NCBI RefSeq assembly: GCF_900200035.1
Contig: NZ_FZTC01000007.1
Span: 1-64,000, forward strand
Source: Klebsiella grimontii
GTDB lineage: Bacteria; Pseudomonadota; Gammaproteobacteria; Enterobacterales; Enterobacteriaceae
Direction of reading: 5' to 3'
Length of the DNA: 64,000 nt
In this document: piece by piece, positions 37,826 to 48,398 of the stretch
Numbering within the stretch: the stretch's first letter is position 1
Layout: every line of letters begins with the position of its first letter
The notes under the pieces: generated by a model
The model's input: only the letters and a program-made list of their open reading frames with translations
What the model was told of the DNA's origin: nothing
The model's database searches: none
Made by a program: the position numbers and the translations under genes

Positions 37826-38956
37826 ATGATTCCATTTAACGCGCCGCCGGTGGTGGGAACCGAACTTGATTATATGCAGTCCGCGATGGGCAGCGGCAAG
37901 CTGTGCGGCGATGGCGGTTTTACCCGCCGCTGTCAGCAGTGGATGGAGCAGCGTTTCGGCACCGCCAAAGCGCTGCTGACGCCGTCCTGCACCGCTTCGC
38001 TGGAGATGGCAGCGCTGCTGCTGGACATCCAGCCGGGCGATGAAGTGATTATGCCGAGCTATACCTTCGTCTCCACCGCCAACGCCTTTGTGCTGCGCGG
38101 CGCGAAAATCGTCTTCGTTGATATTCGTCGCGATACCATGAATATTGATGAAACGCTGATTGAAGCGGCCATTACCGAGAAAACCCGCGCGATTGTACCG
38201 GTCCACTACGCCGGCGTGGCCTGCGAGATGGACACCATTATGGCTATCGCCAGCAAGCATAATCTGTTTGTGGTGGAGGATGCCGCTCAGGGCGTGATGT
38301 CGACTTATAAAGGTCGGGCGCTCGGCACTATCGGCCATATTGGCTGCTTCAGCTTCCATGAAACCAAAAACTACACCGCGGGCGGTGAAGGCGGCGCGAC
38401 GCTGATTAACGATCGCAAGCTGATCGAGCGCGCAGAGATCATTCGTGAAAAAGGCACCAACCGCAGCCAGTTTTTCCGTGGTCTGGTGGATAAATATACC
38501 TGGCGCGATATCGGCTCCAGCTATCTGATGTCCGATTTACAGGCCGCCTACCTGTGGGCGCAACTGGAAGCGGCGGAGCGGATTAACCAGCAGCGCCTGG
38601 CGCTGTGGCAGAACTACTACGATGCCCTGCTGCCGCTGGCGCGGGCTGGACGTATCGATCTGCCGATCGTTCCTGCCGACTGCGGGCAAAATGCGCACAT
38701 GTTCTATATCAAGCTGCGCGATATTGACGATCGCAGCAAGCTGATCGCCTGGCTGAAAGAGGCGGAGATTCTGGCGGTGTTCCACTATATCCCGCTGCAC
38801 AGCTGCCCGGCCGGAGAAACCTTCGGCGAGTTCCACGGGACGGATCGCTACACCACTCAGGAGAGCGAACGCCTGCTGCGTCTGCCGTTATTCTACAACC
38901 TGTCGAACGTCAACCAGCGCACGGTAATTAACTCGCTGCTGAGCTATTTCTCCTGA
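37826..38956 (+). CDS. wecE: dTDP-4-amino-4,6-dideoxygalactose transaminase
   Basis: A 376-residue PLP aminotransferase of the DegT/DnrJ/EryC1 family that aminates dTDP-4-keto-6-deoxyglucose. The PLP Lys181 lies in HETKNYTAGGEGG. The start at 37826 gives MIPFNAPPVV, matching E. coli; the ATG immediately before (37823) is possible. The gene follows wecD after a few bases, and wzxE begins 1 nt after its stop. Confidence 0.95.
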   Translation: MIPFNAPPVVGTELDYMQSAMGSGKLCGDGGFTRRCQQWMEQRFGTAKALLTPSCTASLEMAALLLDIQPGDEVIMPSYTFVSTANAFVLRGAKIVFVDIRRDTMNIDETLIEAAITEKTRAIVPVHYAGVACEMDTIMAIASKHNLFVVEDAAQGVMSTYKGRALGTIGHIGCFSFHETKNYTAGGEGGATLINDRKLIERAEIIREKGTNRSQFFRGLVDKYTWRDIGSSYLMSDLQAAYLWAQLEAAERINQQRLALWQNYYDALLPLARAGRIDLPIVPADCGQNAHMFYIKLRDIDDRSKLIAWLKEAEILAVFHYIPLHSCPAGETFGEFHGTDRYTTQESERLLRLPLFYNLSNVNQRTVINSLLSYFS

Positions 38957-38957
38957 T

Positions 38958-40208
38958 ATGTCGTTGGCAAAAGCGTCTCTGTGGACCGCGGCGTCCACGC
39001 TGGTCAAAATCGGCGCCGGTCTGCTGGTGGTTAAGCTGCTGGCCGTGTCGTTCGGCCCGGCAGGGGTGGGGCAGGCGGGTAACTTCCGCCAGCTGGTGAC
39101 CGTACTTGGCGTACTGGCGGGGGCCGGGATATTTAACGGCGTCACTAAGCTGGTAGCCCAGCATCATAACGATCGCCGGCAGTTGTACAACGTCGTTGGC
39201 ACCGCTTCGGCGATGGTACTGGGTTTCTCCACCCTGCTGGCGCTGATCTTCCTGCTGGCGGCCGCGCCAATTAGCCAGGGGCTGTTCGGCCATCAGCAAT
39301 ATCAGAACCTGGTGCGGCTGGTGGCCCTGGTGCAGATGGGGATCGCCTGGGCGAATTTCCTGTTAGCGCTGATGAAAGGTTTTCGCGATGCGGCGGGCAA
39401 TGCGCTGTCGCTTATCGCCGGGAGCCTGATTGGCGTGGCGGCGTACTATGCCTGCTACCGTTTCGGCGGCTACCAGGGCGCATTGCTGGGACTGGCGCTG
39501 GTACCCGCGCTGGTGGTGGTGCCAGCGGCCTTCGTACTGTGGCGACGCGGTAATATTCCGCTGAGCGCGCTGCGCCCGCGTTGGGACAACGGCTTGGCGG
39601 GGCAGCTGTCCAAATTTACCCTGATGGCGCTGATTACCTCGGTGACGCTGCCGGTCGCCTACGTGATGATGCGTAACCTGCTGGCGGCCCATTATGGCTG
39701 GGACGCGGTGGGGATCTGGCAAGGGGTGAGCAGCATCTCCGACGCCTATCTGCAGTTTATTACCGCCTCATTTAGCGTTTATCTGTTACCGACATTGTCC
39801 CGGCTAACGGCGAAAGCGGATATCACCCGCGAGATTGGCAAAGCGTTAAAATTTGTTCTCCCGGCGGTGGCGGCAGCAAGCTTAACGGTGTGGCTGCTGC
39901 GCGATTTCGCTATCTGGCTACTTTTTTCCGATCGTTTCACGGCGATGCGCGACCTGTTTGCCTGGCAACTGGTGGGCGATGTGCTGAAGGTGGGGGCGTA
40001 CGTCTATGGCTATCTGGTGATCGCCAAAGCCTCGCTGCGTTTTTATATTCTGACGGAAATCAGCCAGTTCGCGCTGTTGACCGCATTCTCGCACTGGCTT
40101 ATCCCGGCACATGGCGCAATCGGCGCGGCGCAGGCGTATATGGCTACTTATATTGTTTATTTCGCTCTCTGTAGCGGCGTGTTTTTACTTTGGCGTAAAC
40201 GGGCATGA
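38958..40208 (+). CDS. wzxE: ECA lipid III flippase WzxE
   Basis: A 416-residue MATE/MOP-type flippase with about 12 hydrophobic helices that moves the undecaprenyl-linked trisaccharide (lipid III) across the inner membrane. Length equals E. coli WzxE. It starts 1 nt after wecE and overlaps wecF (ATGA), in the middle of the wec operon. Confidence 0.94.
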   Translation: MSLAKASLWTAASTLVKIGAGLLVVKLLAVSFGPAGVGQAGNFRQLVTVLGVLAGAGIFNGVTKLVAQHHNDRRQLYNVVGTASAMVLGFSTLLALIFLLAAAPISQGLFGHQQYQNLVRLVALVQMGIAWANFLLALMKGFRDAAGNALSLIAGSLIGVAAYYACYRFGGYQGALLGLALVPALVVVPAAFVLWRRGNIPLSALRPRWDNGLAGQLSKFTLMALITSVTLPVAYVMMRNLLAAHYGWDAVGIWQGVSSISDAYLQFITASFSVYLLPTLSRLTAKADITREIGKALKFVLPAVAAASLTVWLLRDFAIWLLFSDRFTAMRDLFAWQLVGDVLKVGAYVYGYLVIAKASLRFYILTEISQFALLTAFSHWLIPAHGAIGAAQAYMATYIVYFALCSGVFLLWRKRA

Positions 40209-41284
40209 CAGCACTGATACATGTACTGGGATCGGATATCCCGCACCACAACCAGACCGTGCTGCGGTTCTTTAATGATGAGCTGGCCGTCGATGACGAG
40301 CAGGCGCGTATATTTATGGTCGTCGGTGAGGAGACAGGGATCCGCGCAGCCTATCCCGCGCTCTCCATCAGCTGTTATCCGGGGAAAAAGTCGCTGGCGC
40401 AGGCGGTTATCGCGCTGGCAAAAGCGAACCGGCAGCAGCGCTTTTTCTTTCACGGCCAGTTCAATACCGGCCTGTGGCTGGCGCTGCTCAGCGGCGGGAT
40501 CCGCCCGGCGCAGTTTAACTGGCATATCTGGGGGGCGGACCTGTATGAGAACTCCGCCAGCCTGAAGTTTCGTCTGTTTTATCCCCTCCGGCGCATGGCG
40601 CAGGGCCGGGTAGGGCGCGTGTTTGCTACCCGCGGCGATCTGAGCTGGTTCGCCGCCCGCCATTCGGGCGTGCCGGGTGAGCTGCTCTACTTCCCGACCC
40701 GCATGGATCCGGCGCTGAATTCGCTCGCCGATAGCGCCCCGCGCGGCGACACGCTGACTATCCTGGTGGGTAATTCCGGCGACCGCAGCAACGAGCATAT
40801 CGCGGCGCTGCGCGCGATTCGCCAGCAGTTTGGCGATACGGTTAACGTTGTCGTGCCGATGGGCTATCCGGCCAATAATAGCGACTACATTAACGAAGTT
40901 CGCGAGGCCGGCGCGGCTCTGTTCAGCCCGCAGCATCTCCAGGTATTGAGCGACAAGCTGGCGTTTGATGATTATCTTGCGCTGCTGCGCCGCTGCGATC
41001 TGGGCTACTTCCTGTTTGCCCGCCAGCAGGGTATCGGCACGCTATGCCTGCTGATTCAGGCGGGGATCCCTTGCGTGCTGAATCGGGATAATCCTTTCTG
41101 GCAGGATATGTCGGAGCAGCATATTCCGGTACTCTTTACCCGCGATGCGCTGGACGTGAGCGTTGTGCGTGAAGCACAGCGCCAGCTGGCCGGCGTGGAT
41201 AAAAATCAGATCGCCTTCTTCCGTCCGAATTATCTGACGGGCTGGCGACGAGCGTTGCGGATTGCCGCGGGGGTGGACGCATGA
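40205..41284 (+). CDS. wecF: dTDP-Fuc4NAc:lipid II transferase
   Basis: A 359-residue glycosyltransferase (family GT56) that adds the third sugar, Fuc4NAc, to complete ECA lipid III. The motif [19 protein letters not shown] (about residues 101-119) is typical. It is predicted to be a peripheral inner-membrane protein with no signal peptide. It overlaps both neighbours by ATGA, so it is translationally coupled to flippase and polymerase. Confidence 0.94.
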   Translation: MTALIHVLGSDIPHHNQTVLRFFNDELAVDDEQARIFMVVGEETGIRAAYPALSISCYPGKKSLAQAVIALAKANRQQRFFFHGQFNTGLWLALLSGGIRPAQFNWHIWGADLYENSASLKFRLFYPLRRMAQGRVGRVFATRGDLSWFAARHSGVPGELLYFPTRMDPALNSLADSAPRGDTLTILVGNSGDRSNEHIAALRAIRQQFGDTVNVVVPMGYPANNSDYINEVREAGAALFSPQHLQVLSDKLAFDDYLALLRRCDLGYFLFARQQGIGTLCLLIQAGIPCVLNRDNPFWQDMSEQHIPVLFTRDALDVSVVREAQRQLAGVDKNQIAFFRPNYLTGWRRALRIAAGVDA

Positions 41285-42627
41285 CATTAATGCAATTTAG
41301 CGGGCTGCTGCTGGTCTGGCTGCTGTCGACGCTTTTTATCGCCACCGCCACGTACTTTGAATTTCGTCGCGTGCGCTTCAACTTCAACGTTTTTTTCTCG
41401 CTGCTGTTTCTGCTGACCTTTTTCTTTGGCTTCCCGCTGACCAGTATTCTGGTGTTTCGCTTTGACGTCGCGGTCGCCCCGCCGGAAATTCTGCTGCAAA
41501 CCCTGTTGGTTTCCGTCTGTTTTTATGCGGTTTACTATGCCACCTACAAAACGCGGCTACGCTCGGCGACGCGCGGCCATTCGCATCGTCCGCTGTTTAC
41601 GATGAATCGCGTGGAGACCCATCTGACCTGGGGCATTTTACTGGGGCTGGCGCTGCTCAGCGTCGGCATCTTCTTTGCGCACAACGGTTTTCTGCTATTC
41701 AAGCTCAACTCCTATAGCCAGATCTTCTCCAGCGAAGTTTCCGGCGTGGCGCTAAAGCGCTTCTTCTACTTTTTCATCCCGGCAATGCTGGTGGTCTATT
41801 TTTTGCGTCAGGATTATAAAGCGTGGATATTCTTCCTCGTTAGCACCGTCGCCTTTGGCCTGCTGACCTACGCCATCGTTGGCGGCACCCGGGCGAACAT
41901 TATCATCGCTTTTGCCATTTTCCTGTTTATCGGCATCATTCGCGGCTGGATCAGCCTGTGGATGCTGGCGGCGGCGGGCGTGCTGGGCATCGTCGGTATG
42001 TTCTGGCTGGCGCTCAAACGCTACGGTATGAACGTCAGCGGCGATGAGGCGTTTTATACTTTCCTCTATCTGACCCGCGACACCTTCTCGCCGTGGGAGA
42101 ACCTGGCCCTGCTGCTGCAAAACTACGACAAGATTGAGTTTCAGGGACTGGCGCCCATCGTCCGGGATTTCTATGTCTTTATCCCCAGCTGGTTGTGGCA
42201 CGGTCGACCGACAATGGTGCTCAATACCGCGAACTATTTCACCTGGGACGTGCTGAATAACCATTCTGGCCTGGCGATTTCGCCGACCCTGATTGGCTCG
42301 CTGGTGGTGATGGGAGGCGTCTGGTTCGTGCCGCTGGGAGCGGTAGCGGTTGGGCTGATCATTAAATGGTTTGACTGGCTGTACGAGCTTGGCAACCGGG
42401 AGACGAACCGCTATAAAGCGGCGATCCTGCACAGTTTCTGTTTTGGCGCTATCTTCAACATGATCGTGCTGGCGCGTGAAGGGCTGGATTCATTTGGTTC
42501 CCGCGTGGTTTTTTTCCTCGTCATCTTTGGGATCTGCCTGCTGGCGGCAAAACTGCTGTACTGGTTCCTGGATAGCGTGGGGCTGATTCACAAGCGGGCT
42601 AAACCGCTGACGCAACCTCAAGTCTGA
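41281..42627 (+). CDS. wzyE: ECA polymerase WzyE
   Basis: A 448-residue inner-membrane protein with about 11 hydrophobic helices that polymerises ECA trisaccharide repeats in the periplasm under control of WzzE. It keeps [12 protein letters not shown] and a large loop around [20 protein letters not shown]. The length is close to E. coli (450). The start overlaps the wecF stop. Confidence 0.94.
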   Translation: MTLMQFSGLLLVWLLSTLFIATATYFEFRRVRFNFNVFFSLLFLLTFFFGFPLTSILVFRFDVAVAPPEILLQTLLVSVCFYAVYYATYKTRLRSATRGHSHRPLFTMNRVETHLTWGILLGLALLSVGIFFAHNGFLLFKLNSYSQIFSSEVSGVALKRFFYFFIPAMLVVYFLRQDYKAWIFFLVSTVAFGLLTYAIVGGTRANIIIAFAIFLFIGIIRGWISLWMLAAAGVLGIVGMFWLALKRYGMNVSGDEAFYTFLYLTRDTFSPWENLALLLQNYDKIEFQGLAPIVRDFYVFIPSWLWHGRPTMVLNTANYFTWDVLNNHSGLAISPTLIGSLVVMGGVWFVPLGAVAVGLIIKWFDWLYELGNRETNRYKAAILHSFCFGAIFNMIVLAREGLDSFGSRVVFFLVIFGICLLAAKLLYWFLDSVGLIHKRAKPLTQPQV

Positions 42628-42638
42628 TAAGGGTGTAC

Positions 42639-43379
42639 ATGACTGAGACCACATCCGCGCCGTTGTATCTGCTGAGAGGGCTACAACTCATTGGTTGGCG
42701 CGATATGCAACACGCTCTGGATTATCTGTACGCCGACGGCGAGATCCGTACGGGGACGCTGGTGGCGATTAATGCAGAGAAGATGCTGGCGGTAGAAGAC
42801 AGCCCCGACGTTCGGGCGCTGATCGAAGCCGCAGAATTCAAATACGCTGACGGCATCAGCGTAGTTCGCTCATTACGTAAAAAATATCCTCAGTCGCAAG
42901 TGTCGCGCGTCGCCGGCGCGGATTTATGGGAAGCCCTGATGGTGCGCGCAGGCGCTCAGGGAACGCCGGTATTTCTGATCGGCGGCAAGCCCGAGGTACT
43001 GGCGCAAACGGAGCAGCAGCTTCGCCAGCGCTGGAATGTGAATATCGTTGGAAGCCAGGACGGCTATTTTGCCGCTGACCAGCGTCAGGCGCTATTTGAG
43101 CGTATCCGCGATAGCGGGGCGAAGATCGTCACGGTGGCGATGGGCTCGCCGCGTCAGGAAATCCTGATGCGCGACTGTCGGGACGTTTATCCGCAGGCGC
43201 TGTATATGGGCGTGGGCGGTACCTACGACGTCTTTACTGGCCACGTGCAGCGGGCGCCGAAGTTCTGGCAGGACCTGGGTCTGGAGTGGTTCTATCGACT
43301 GGTTTCGCAGCCGAGCCGCATAAAAAGGCAGGCGCGCCTGCTGCGCTATTTACGCTGGTATTACACCGGTAAGCTGTGA
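42639..43379 (+). CDS. wecG: UDP-ManNAcA:lipid I transferase
   Basis: A 246-residue glycosyltransferase (GT26, WecG/TagA/CpsF family) that adds ManNAcA to lipid I, forming ECA lipid II. Signature stretches are [22 protein letters not shown] and [11 protein letters not shown] chose the ATG at 42639 ([10 protein letters not shown]), which gives the E. coli length; a GTG two codons upstream is in frame. It is the last wec gene. Confidence 0.95.
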   Translation: MTETTSAPLYLLRGLQLIGWRDMQHALDYLYADGEIRTGTLVAINAEKMLAVEDSPDVRALIEAAEFKYADGISVVRSLRKKYPQSQVSRVAGADLWEALMVRAGAQGTPVFLIGGKPEVLAQTEQQLRQRWNVNIVGSQDGYFAADQRQALFERIRDSGAKIVTVAMGSPRQEILMRDCRDVYPQALYMGVGGTYDVFTGHVQRAPKFWQDLGLEWFYRLVSQPSRIKRQARLLRYLRWYYTGKL

Positions 43380-43491
43380 CATTCCACTGCAAGCGGGCGG
43401 GTTTACCTGGGTATTCTGTGTAATGTCTTCACTCGCCTGATACTTTATTTGCCATTTCCCTCAAATTCATTAACCATTCGCATGCTTAAAA

Positions 43492-43515
43492 CGCGACGGT
43501 CAGTTTACCGTCGCG
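43492..43515 (+). terminator. Hairpin after the wec operon
   Basis: A perfect 9-bp stem CGCGACGGT / ACCGTCGCG with a 6-nt loop lies in the 240-bp gap before yifK. It has no T-run, so it may be a weak terminator or only an mRNA end. Nothing else was recognised in the gap apart from the AGAGG ribosome site of yifK. Confidence 0.45.
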
Positions 43516-43619
43516 CAGGCAGGGCTATTCCATTTTATTCATTCATAAAAATAACCGGTATAGACACATCCTGGTTGGGATGCGCTTAAACCCGGAGCAG
43601 GGCAAACACAAGAGGTTAT

Positions 43620-45005
43620 ATGACTGAGAAAAAAGCGGAACTTCAGCGGGGACTGGAGGCGCGACACATTGAGCTAATCGCCCTTGGCGGCACGATTGGC
43701 GTGGGGTTATTTATGGGCGCGGCAAGTACGCTCAAGTGGGCCGGACCTTCGGTTCTGCTGGCGTATATTATTGCCGGGCTCTTTGTCTTCTTTATCATGC
43801 GTTCGATGGGCGAAATGCTGTTCCTTGAACCGGTAACCGGCTCGTTCGCCGTTTATGCCCACCGCTATATGAGCCCGTTTTTCGGCTATCTCACCGCATG
43901 GTCCTACTGGTTTATGTGGATGGCGGTCGGGATATCGGAGATTACGGCGATCGGGGTCTATGTCCAGTTCTGGTTCCCGGAGATGGCGCAGTGGATACCG
44001 GCGCTTATCGCGGTTGGGCTGGTAGCGCTGGCGAATCTGGCGGCGGTACGTCTGTACGGCGAAATTGAATTCTGGTTCGCCATGATTAAGGTCACCACCA
44101 TTATTGTGATGATCGTGGTGGGGCTGGGCGTTATTTTCTTTGGCTTTGGCAACGGCGGACACGCTATTGGCTTTGGCAATCTGACCGAGCACGGTGGCTT
44201 CTTCGCCGGCGGCTGGAAGGGTTTCCTGACGGCGCTGTGTATCGTGGTCGCTTCCTACCAGGGCGTCGAGCTTATCGGCATTACGGCCGGTGAAGCGAAG
44301 AACCCGCAGGTCACGCTGCGCAGCGCGGTAGGCAAAGTGCTGTGGCGAATCCTGATTTTCTACGTGGGGGCGATTTTCGTGATCGTCACTATTTTCCCGT
44401 GGGATCAGATTGGCTCCAACGGCAGTCCGTTCGTGCTGACCTTTGCCAAAATCGGCATCACCGCGGCGGCAGGTATTATTAACTTTGTAGTACTCACGGC
44501 GGCGCTGTCCGGCTGTAACAGCGGAATGTACAGCTGCGGACGCATGCTCTACGCGCTGGCAAGGAATCGTCAGCTGCCTGCGGCCATCGCCAAAGTCTCG
44601 CGCAACGGCGTACCCTCGGCGGGCGTGGCGCTATCGATCCTGATTCTGCTGGTCGGTTCGTGCCTGAACTACATTATCCCTAATCCACAGCGGGTTTTCG
44701 TCTACGTCTACAGCGCCAGCGTGCTGCCGGGCATGGTACCGTGGTTTGTGATTCTGATTAGCCAGCTGCGTTTTCGTCTCGTGCATAAAGAAGCCATGGC
44801 CAGCCATCCGTTTCGCTCGCTGCTGTTCCCGTGGGCAAACTATTTGACCATGGCGTTCCTGGTTTGCGTGCTAATAGGGATGGGATTTAACGACGATACG
44901 CGTATGTCGCTCTTTGTCGGAATAATTTTCCTTGCCGCCGTGACGCTTATTTATAAGGTATTTGGCCTTGGTCGACGCGGAAATGTTGATAATGTGGCGC
45001 AATAA
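43620..45005 (+). CDS. yifK: Amino acid permease YifK (ThrP)
   Basis: A 461-residue APC-superfamily permease with about 12 hydrophobic helices, nearly identical to E. coli YifK, reported to import threonine and serine by proton symport. The N-terminal [20 protein letters not shown] is the amino acid permease signature. It stands between the wec operon and the argX tRNA operon, as in E. coli. In E. coli and Salmonella yifK mRNA is a GcvB target; no such site was examined in detail here. Confidence 0.94.
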   Translation: MTEKKAELQRGLEARHIELIALGGTIGVGLFMGAASTLKWAGPSVLLAYIIAGLFVFFIMRSMGEMLFLEPVTGSFAVYAHRYMSPFFGYLTAWSYWFMWMAVGISEITAIGVYVQFWFPEMAQWIPALIAVGLVALANLAAVRLYGEIEFWFAMIKVTTIIVMIVVGLGVIFFGFGNGGHAIGFGNLTEHGGFFAGGWKGFLTALCIVVASYQGVELIGITAGEAKNPQVTLRSAVGKVLWRILIFYVGAIFVIVTIFPWDQIGSNGSPFVLTFAKIGITAAAGIINFVVLTAALSGCNSGMYSCGRMLYALARNRQLPAAIAKVSRNGVPSAGVALSILILLVGSCLNYIIPNPQRVFVYVYSASVLPGMVPWFVILISQLRFRLVHKEAMASHPFRSLLFPWANYLTMAFLVCVLIGMGFNDDTRMSLFVGIIFLAAVTLIYKVFGLGRRGNVDNVAQ

Positions 45006-45057
45006 GCAACAAAACGCACAAAGCATGAGCAAACGATAATTTTCTTTAAAAAGGCAC

Positions 45058-45086
45058 TAGACAGCGGGGTAGGAAGTCCGTATTAT
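45058..45086 (+). promoter_or_regulatory. argX tRNA operon promoter
   Basis: TAGACA (45058-45063) and TATTAT (45081-45086) are 17 bp apart, about 20 bp before the first tRNA. A GC-rich discriminator (CCGACCCCGC) follows, as in stringently controlled stable-RNA promoters. Confidence 0.8.
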
Positions 45087-45107
45087 CCGACCCCGCAACG
45101 GCGCTAA

Positions 45108-45184
<77 letters not shown>

Positions 45185-45238
45185 TTTACCCGGTGCTGGA
45201 GCTGCGGTGGTTTCAATACCGCGTAAAAGATTTGCAGT

Positions 45239-45315
45239 GGTGGCTATAGCTCAGTTGGTAGAGCCCTGGATTGTGATTCCAGTTGTCGTGGGTTCGAATC
45301 CCATTAGCCACCCCA
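45239..45315 (+). tRNA. hisR: tRNA-His (GTG)
   Basis: A 77-nt tRNA including the extra 5' G(-1) specific to tRNA-His (GGTGGCTA pairs with TAGCCACC). The anticodon loop TTGTGAT gives GTG; CCA is encoded. Confidence 0.97.
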
Positions 45316-45337
45316 TTATTTAGAAAGTTGTGATATT

Positions 45338-45424
45338 GCGAAGGTGGCGGAATTGGTAGACGCGCTAGCTTCAGGTGTTAGTGTTCTTACGGACGTGGGG
45401 GTTCAAGTCCCCCCCCTCGCACCA
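45338..45424 (+). tRNA. leuT: tRNA-Leu (CAG)
   Basis: An 87-nt class II tRNA with a long variable arm. The acceptor GCGAAGG pairs with CCTCGC on the 3' side (with mismatch tolerance), and the anticodon loop TTCAGGT gives CAG. CCA is encoded. Confidence 0.95.
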
Positions 45425-45469
45425 CGACTTTATAAAGAATTGAACTAAAAATTCAAAAAAGCAGTACAT

Positions 45470-45546
45470 CGGCGAGTAGCGCAGCTTGGTAGCGCAACTG
45501 GTTTGGGACCAGTGGGTCGGAGGTTCGAATCCTCTCTCGCCGACCA
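45470..45546 (+). tRNA. proM: tRNA-Pro (TGG)
   Basis: A 77-nt cloverleaf: CGGCGAG pairs with CTCGCCG, and the anticodon loop TTTGGGA gives TGG. CCA is encoded. It is the last tRNA of the operon. Confidence 0.97.
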
Positions 45547-45552
45547 ATTTTG

Positions 45553-45577
45553 AACCCCGCTTCGGCGGGGTTTTTTG
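45553..45577 (+). terminator. Terminator of the argX-hisR-leuT-proM operon
   Basis: The stem AACCCCGC / GCGGGGTT with loop TTCG, followed by TTTTTT, lies 6 nt after proM. It is a classic intrinsic terminator. Confidence 0.92.
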
Positions 45578-45691
45578 TTTTCTGATTTTGCAAAAAAAAA
45601 CTCTTTTATCTTCCTGATATCGCAAATAATATTCCGCTAATCACAATGCTATTTATTCTCCAGAATAGTCCCAATTCCCTGTTCGGGTAGA

Positions 45692-45720
45692 TGCATTTTC
45701 TACCGATCCTGTGCGATAAT
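45692..45720 (+). promoter_or_regulatory. glmZ sigma-70 promoter
   Basis: GATAAT (45715-45720) sits 6 nt before the conserved GlmZ 5' end. The -35 at 17-bp spacing is poor (TGCATT, 45692-45697). I see no GG-N10-GC arrangement of a sigma-54 promoter at the right place. Confidence 0.55.
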
Positions 45721-45726
45721 AACCGG

Positions 45727-45935
45727 GTAGATGCTCATTCCATCTCTTATGTTCGCCTTAGTGCCTCATAAACTCAGGAATGATGCAGAGCCGTTTTACG
45801 GTGCTTATCGTCCACTGACAGATGTCGCGCAAGCCTCATCAAACACCATGGACACTACGTTGAGTGAAGCACCCAATTTGTTGTCAAACAGACCTGTTTT
45901 AACGCCTGCCCTGGTTTCAGAGCAGGCGTTTTTTT
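45727..45935 (+). ncRNA. glmZ: Small RNA GlmZ
   Basis: About 209 nt matching E. coli GlmZ: the 5' start GTAGATGCTCATTCCATCTC, the central GTGCTTATCGTCCACTGACA, the glmS-pairing region TTGTTGTCA, and a terminator CGCCTGC / GCAGGCG plus T-run. In E. coli, GlmZ with Hfq activates translation of glmS (glucosamine-6-phosphate synthase) and is inactivated by RapZ/RNase E cleavage, which the mimic GlmY blocks. Its place next to hemY is as in E. coli. Confidence 0.93.
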
Positions 45936-45975
45936 CTTTTCAGGGATCGGAAAGCGTTCAGGCGGGAAGAGAAGA

Positions 45976-46004
45976 GATTCTCGCCCCCGGCGGAGGCGAG
46001 AATC
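45976..46004 (-). terminator. Hairpin after hemY
   Basis: A perfect 10-bp stem GATTCTCGCC / GGCGAGAATC with a 9-nt loop, 3 nt beyond the hemY stop. There is no strong T-run on the - strand. It is a likely 3' end of the hemCDXY transcript. Confidence 0.55.
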
Positions 46005-46007
46005 GCA

Positions 46008-47204
46008 TTATTGCTGCGGGTTGTTTTGCAGGGTTAACAGCAGGCCGTCGCGACGCATCGTCGCCGCTTCTTCCGGCTGATGCAGGCGGTCGAGGGTATC
46101 GGCCAGCCACGCGTAGTCAAACGCATCCGGGCGCTGCTTGAGCGCAGCGCGGAACGCAATGCTGGCTTCCTGCCACTCGCCGTGGCGCATGAGCGATTGT
46201 CCCAGCGTACTCCACAGCAGCGGGCGGTCGCCGACCGTTTTAATCTGCTGACGCAGCACTTTTTCCAGCTGTTCCGGATTATTGGTTTTCAGCCGCGGGA
46301 TCGGCATGACCAGACGGTCGTCGTAGTGCTTTTTCAGACCATCGATAATAATCTGCTGCGCGGTATCATGGTCGTCGCTTTCGATAAGGCGATTCGCCAT
46401 TGCCACCTGTAGCGCCACCTGGCTGCGGGTTTTACGGTTCTGATTTTTCCACCAGCCACGCAAACCTTCGCTGCCGCCGTCGGCCAGCGTTTTATCCATC
46501 AGACCAATCCACGCCAGCTGTTCCAGTTCGGCGCGGTGCTCTTCATCGCTGACGTCGGCTTTCGCCATTGACGGAATGATATCCAGCAGCGAATTCCAGG
46601 CTCCGGTACGAATGTAGGCCTGCTCGGCGAGGCGCAGGACCTCCGGATGACGCGGCGTGATCTCCAGCAGCTTGTCGATACCGTGGCGGGCGGCGTGGTT
46701 TTCATTACGCGCCAGCTGCAGACGTACGCGGGTGATTTCGACAGGAATCAGGTCGTCGCCGGCGAGCTCGGTGGCGCGCTCCAGATGCTGGTTGGCGCGA
46801 GCTTCATCCCCTCGCTGCTGAGCGGCTTCTGCCGCCAGCAGGTAGTTCACAACCGGCTGCTCAGCGTGATCGGCATTTTTCGCCATCAGCTTCTCAACCT
46901 GCTGATAATCGCCTTCCGCCAGCTTCAGCAGCGCCTGCTCGGTTTGCTTACGGGCGCGACGACGTTTGCGGCCCACGAACCAGCCGCGGGTATGCGCGCC
47001 GGTGCGGAAAATACGCCGTAGCAGCCACTCAATGGCAAACAGCACCACCATGGTGAGGATCATGATGATCGCTAGCCCGGTGACGCTGGTTTCAATGTTG
47101 TAGTTATCGGTCTGGATCAAGACGTAGCCCTGATGACCGGCGATCATCGGGCCAACAACGATCCCGGCAAGCAGCAGCGCGAAGAGTAAGAGAATTTTCA
47201 ACAT
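46008..47204 (-). CDS. hemY: Haem biosynthesis-associated TPR protein HemY
   Basis: A 398-residue inner-membrane protein with two N-terminal hydrophobic helices (about residues 4-22 and 40-62) and a cytoplasmic TPR-like helical region. Genetic data in E. coli tie it to a late step of haem synthesis, but no enzyme activity is known; it is not the protoporphyrinogen oxidase HemY of Gram-positives. It is the last gene of hemCDXY, 3 nt after hemX. Confidence 0.93.
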   Translation of the reverse strand: MLKILLLFALLLAGIVVGPMIAGHQGYVLIQTDNYNIETSVTGLAIIMILTMVVLFAIEWLLRRIFRTGAHTRGWFVGRKRRRARKQTEQALLKLAEGDYQQVEKLMAKNADHAEQPVVNYLLAAEAAQQRGDEARANQHLERATELAGDDLIPVEITRVRLQLARNENHAARHGIDKLLEITPRHPEVLRLAEQAYIRTGAWNSLLDIIPSMAKADVSDEEHRAELEQLAWIGLMDKTLADGGSEGLRGWWKNQNRKTRSQVALQVAMANRLIESDDHDTAQQIIIDGLKKHYDDRLVMPIPRLKTNNPEQLEKVLRQQIKTVGDRPLLWSTLGQSLMRHGEWQEASIAFRAALKQRPDAFDYAWLADTLDRLHQPEEAATMRRDGLLLTLQNNPQQ

Positions 47205-47207
47205 GCG

Positions 47208-48377
47208 TTACTCTCCTTGTGGCGCAGGGACAGAGGCTGGAGCCGGTGCGCTGGGTTGGGTTTCAGCCGGCTGCGCCATCAGATTACGAACGCGCGTCTG
47301 CATGAGCTTCTCGAGCAGCGCCTGGCTCTGCAGGCTCTCTGGTACGTTCATGGTGATGCTTTGCTGGCTGAGCTTATCCACATCCTCAAGGAAGGCTTTA
47401 GTGGTCGCGTCTTCAGTATCGTAGTAGGCGCGAACCCAGGTTGAGACGTTATCCAGCGCCTGTTTGTAGGTTTCTTCCTGATGACGTGGAACGGCCTGCG
47501 CCGCGACCAGCAGACGCGAGCGAATGTTTTCGCGCAGGTAGACGTCCTGGTTTGGCGCCAGCAGCGGCACGGCGGTCTCATCTCGGCGGCGAACGGTAAT
47601 AAAGCTGTCCATAAAGTTCTGCCAGCTTTTTTGCAGGTTTACCCGCCACTCGCTAATGGAGCTGGACAGCTCATCGCTATCGGAATCCATCGGGGTGTCA
47701 TCGTCATTATTGTCCGCCAGACGTAAATTATCGATCTGGTTGGCGAGCTGGTTAACCTTCAGAATGATGCCGTCATAGTCCACCTGACTTACGGCGGAGA
47801 GCGAGGCGATATCGTCGGTGATGGCGCGACGGGCGCTAATCAGACTTGGATCGTTCATGTCGGCCAGGCTGGCATCGGCGCTTTTCAGCAGCGCGGCGGC
47901 GGTCGTCACGTCCTGATCGCTCCACAGCTTACGTCCGGCCAGCTTCACGAGGAAATCAGCCTGCGCGAGCAGCCAGGTTTTTGCGTCGCTGCCGGAAATG
48001 ACCGCGACCTTCTCCTGCACTTCTTCCAGCTTCTTCGCCAGAGCATCCTGCTGACGCTGCGCTTGCGTCAACTGGTCGGCCTGCTGCTTAATGATGCCTT
48101 CAAGCTCGCTTTTTTGGTTTTCCTGCGCTTTTTGCAGCGCGGCGATCTGGCTGGATAGCCCGGCGCTGGCTTCGCTCTGGCGGGTCGCCTGGGTCTTCGT
48201 CAAGCCATAAAGACCTATGCCAGCGGCGAGGGCGATAGCGATAGCTATGGCGCTCAGAGCGAGGCTGGTTTTACTGCCGCCGTTTTTCTTTTCTACGTTA
48301 TTTTCTGGCTGTGGCGTCGTGTCCACGGCCTCCCTGGTCTCTTCAACCACGGCGGATTGATTCTGTTGTTCCGTCAT
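47208..48377 (-). CDS. hemX: HemX, uroporphyrinogen methyltransferase-like membrane protein
   Basis: A 389-residue protein annotated as HemX. It has a Glu/Thr/Pro-rich cytoplasmic N-terminus, one transmembrane helix (about residues 40-60) and a long coiled-coil (about 70-130), then a helical domain. Despite the old name, it lacks a recognisable SAM-methyltransferase fold, so catalytic activity is doubtful. The start at 48377 gives [18 protein letters not shown], like E. coli. It lies between hemD and hemY. Confidence 0.92.
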   Translation of the reverse strand: MTEQQNQSAVVEETREAVDTTPQPENNVEKKNGGSKTSLALSAIAIAIALAAGIGLYGLTKTQATRQSEASAGLSSQIAALQKAQENQKSELEGIIKQQADQLTQAQRQQDALAKKLEEVQEKVAVISGSDAKTWLLAQADFLVKLAGRKLWSDQDVTTAAALLKSADASLADMNDPSLISARRAITDDIASLSAVSQVDYDGIILKVNQLANQIDNLRLADNNDDDTPMDSDSDELSSSISEWRVNLQKSWQNFMDSFITVRRRDETAVPLLAPNQDVYLRENIRSRLLVAAQAVPRHQEETYKQALDNVSTWVRAYYDTEDATTKAFLEDVDKLSQQSITMNVPESLQSQALLEKLMQTRVRNLMAQPAETQPSAPAPASVPAPQGE

Positions 48378-48398
48378 TATGGCTTCCAATGTTGAGAG

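Noticed and set aside
45731-46141. A 136-codon open frame after the tRNA operon
   Set aside because: It covers the small RNA GlmZ and the antisense of hemY; the RNA is clearly conserved and the frame resembles no protein I know.
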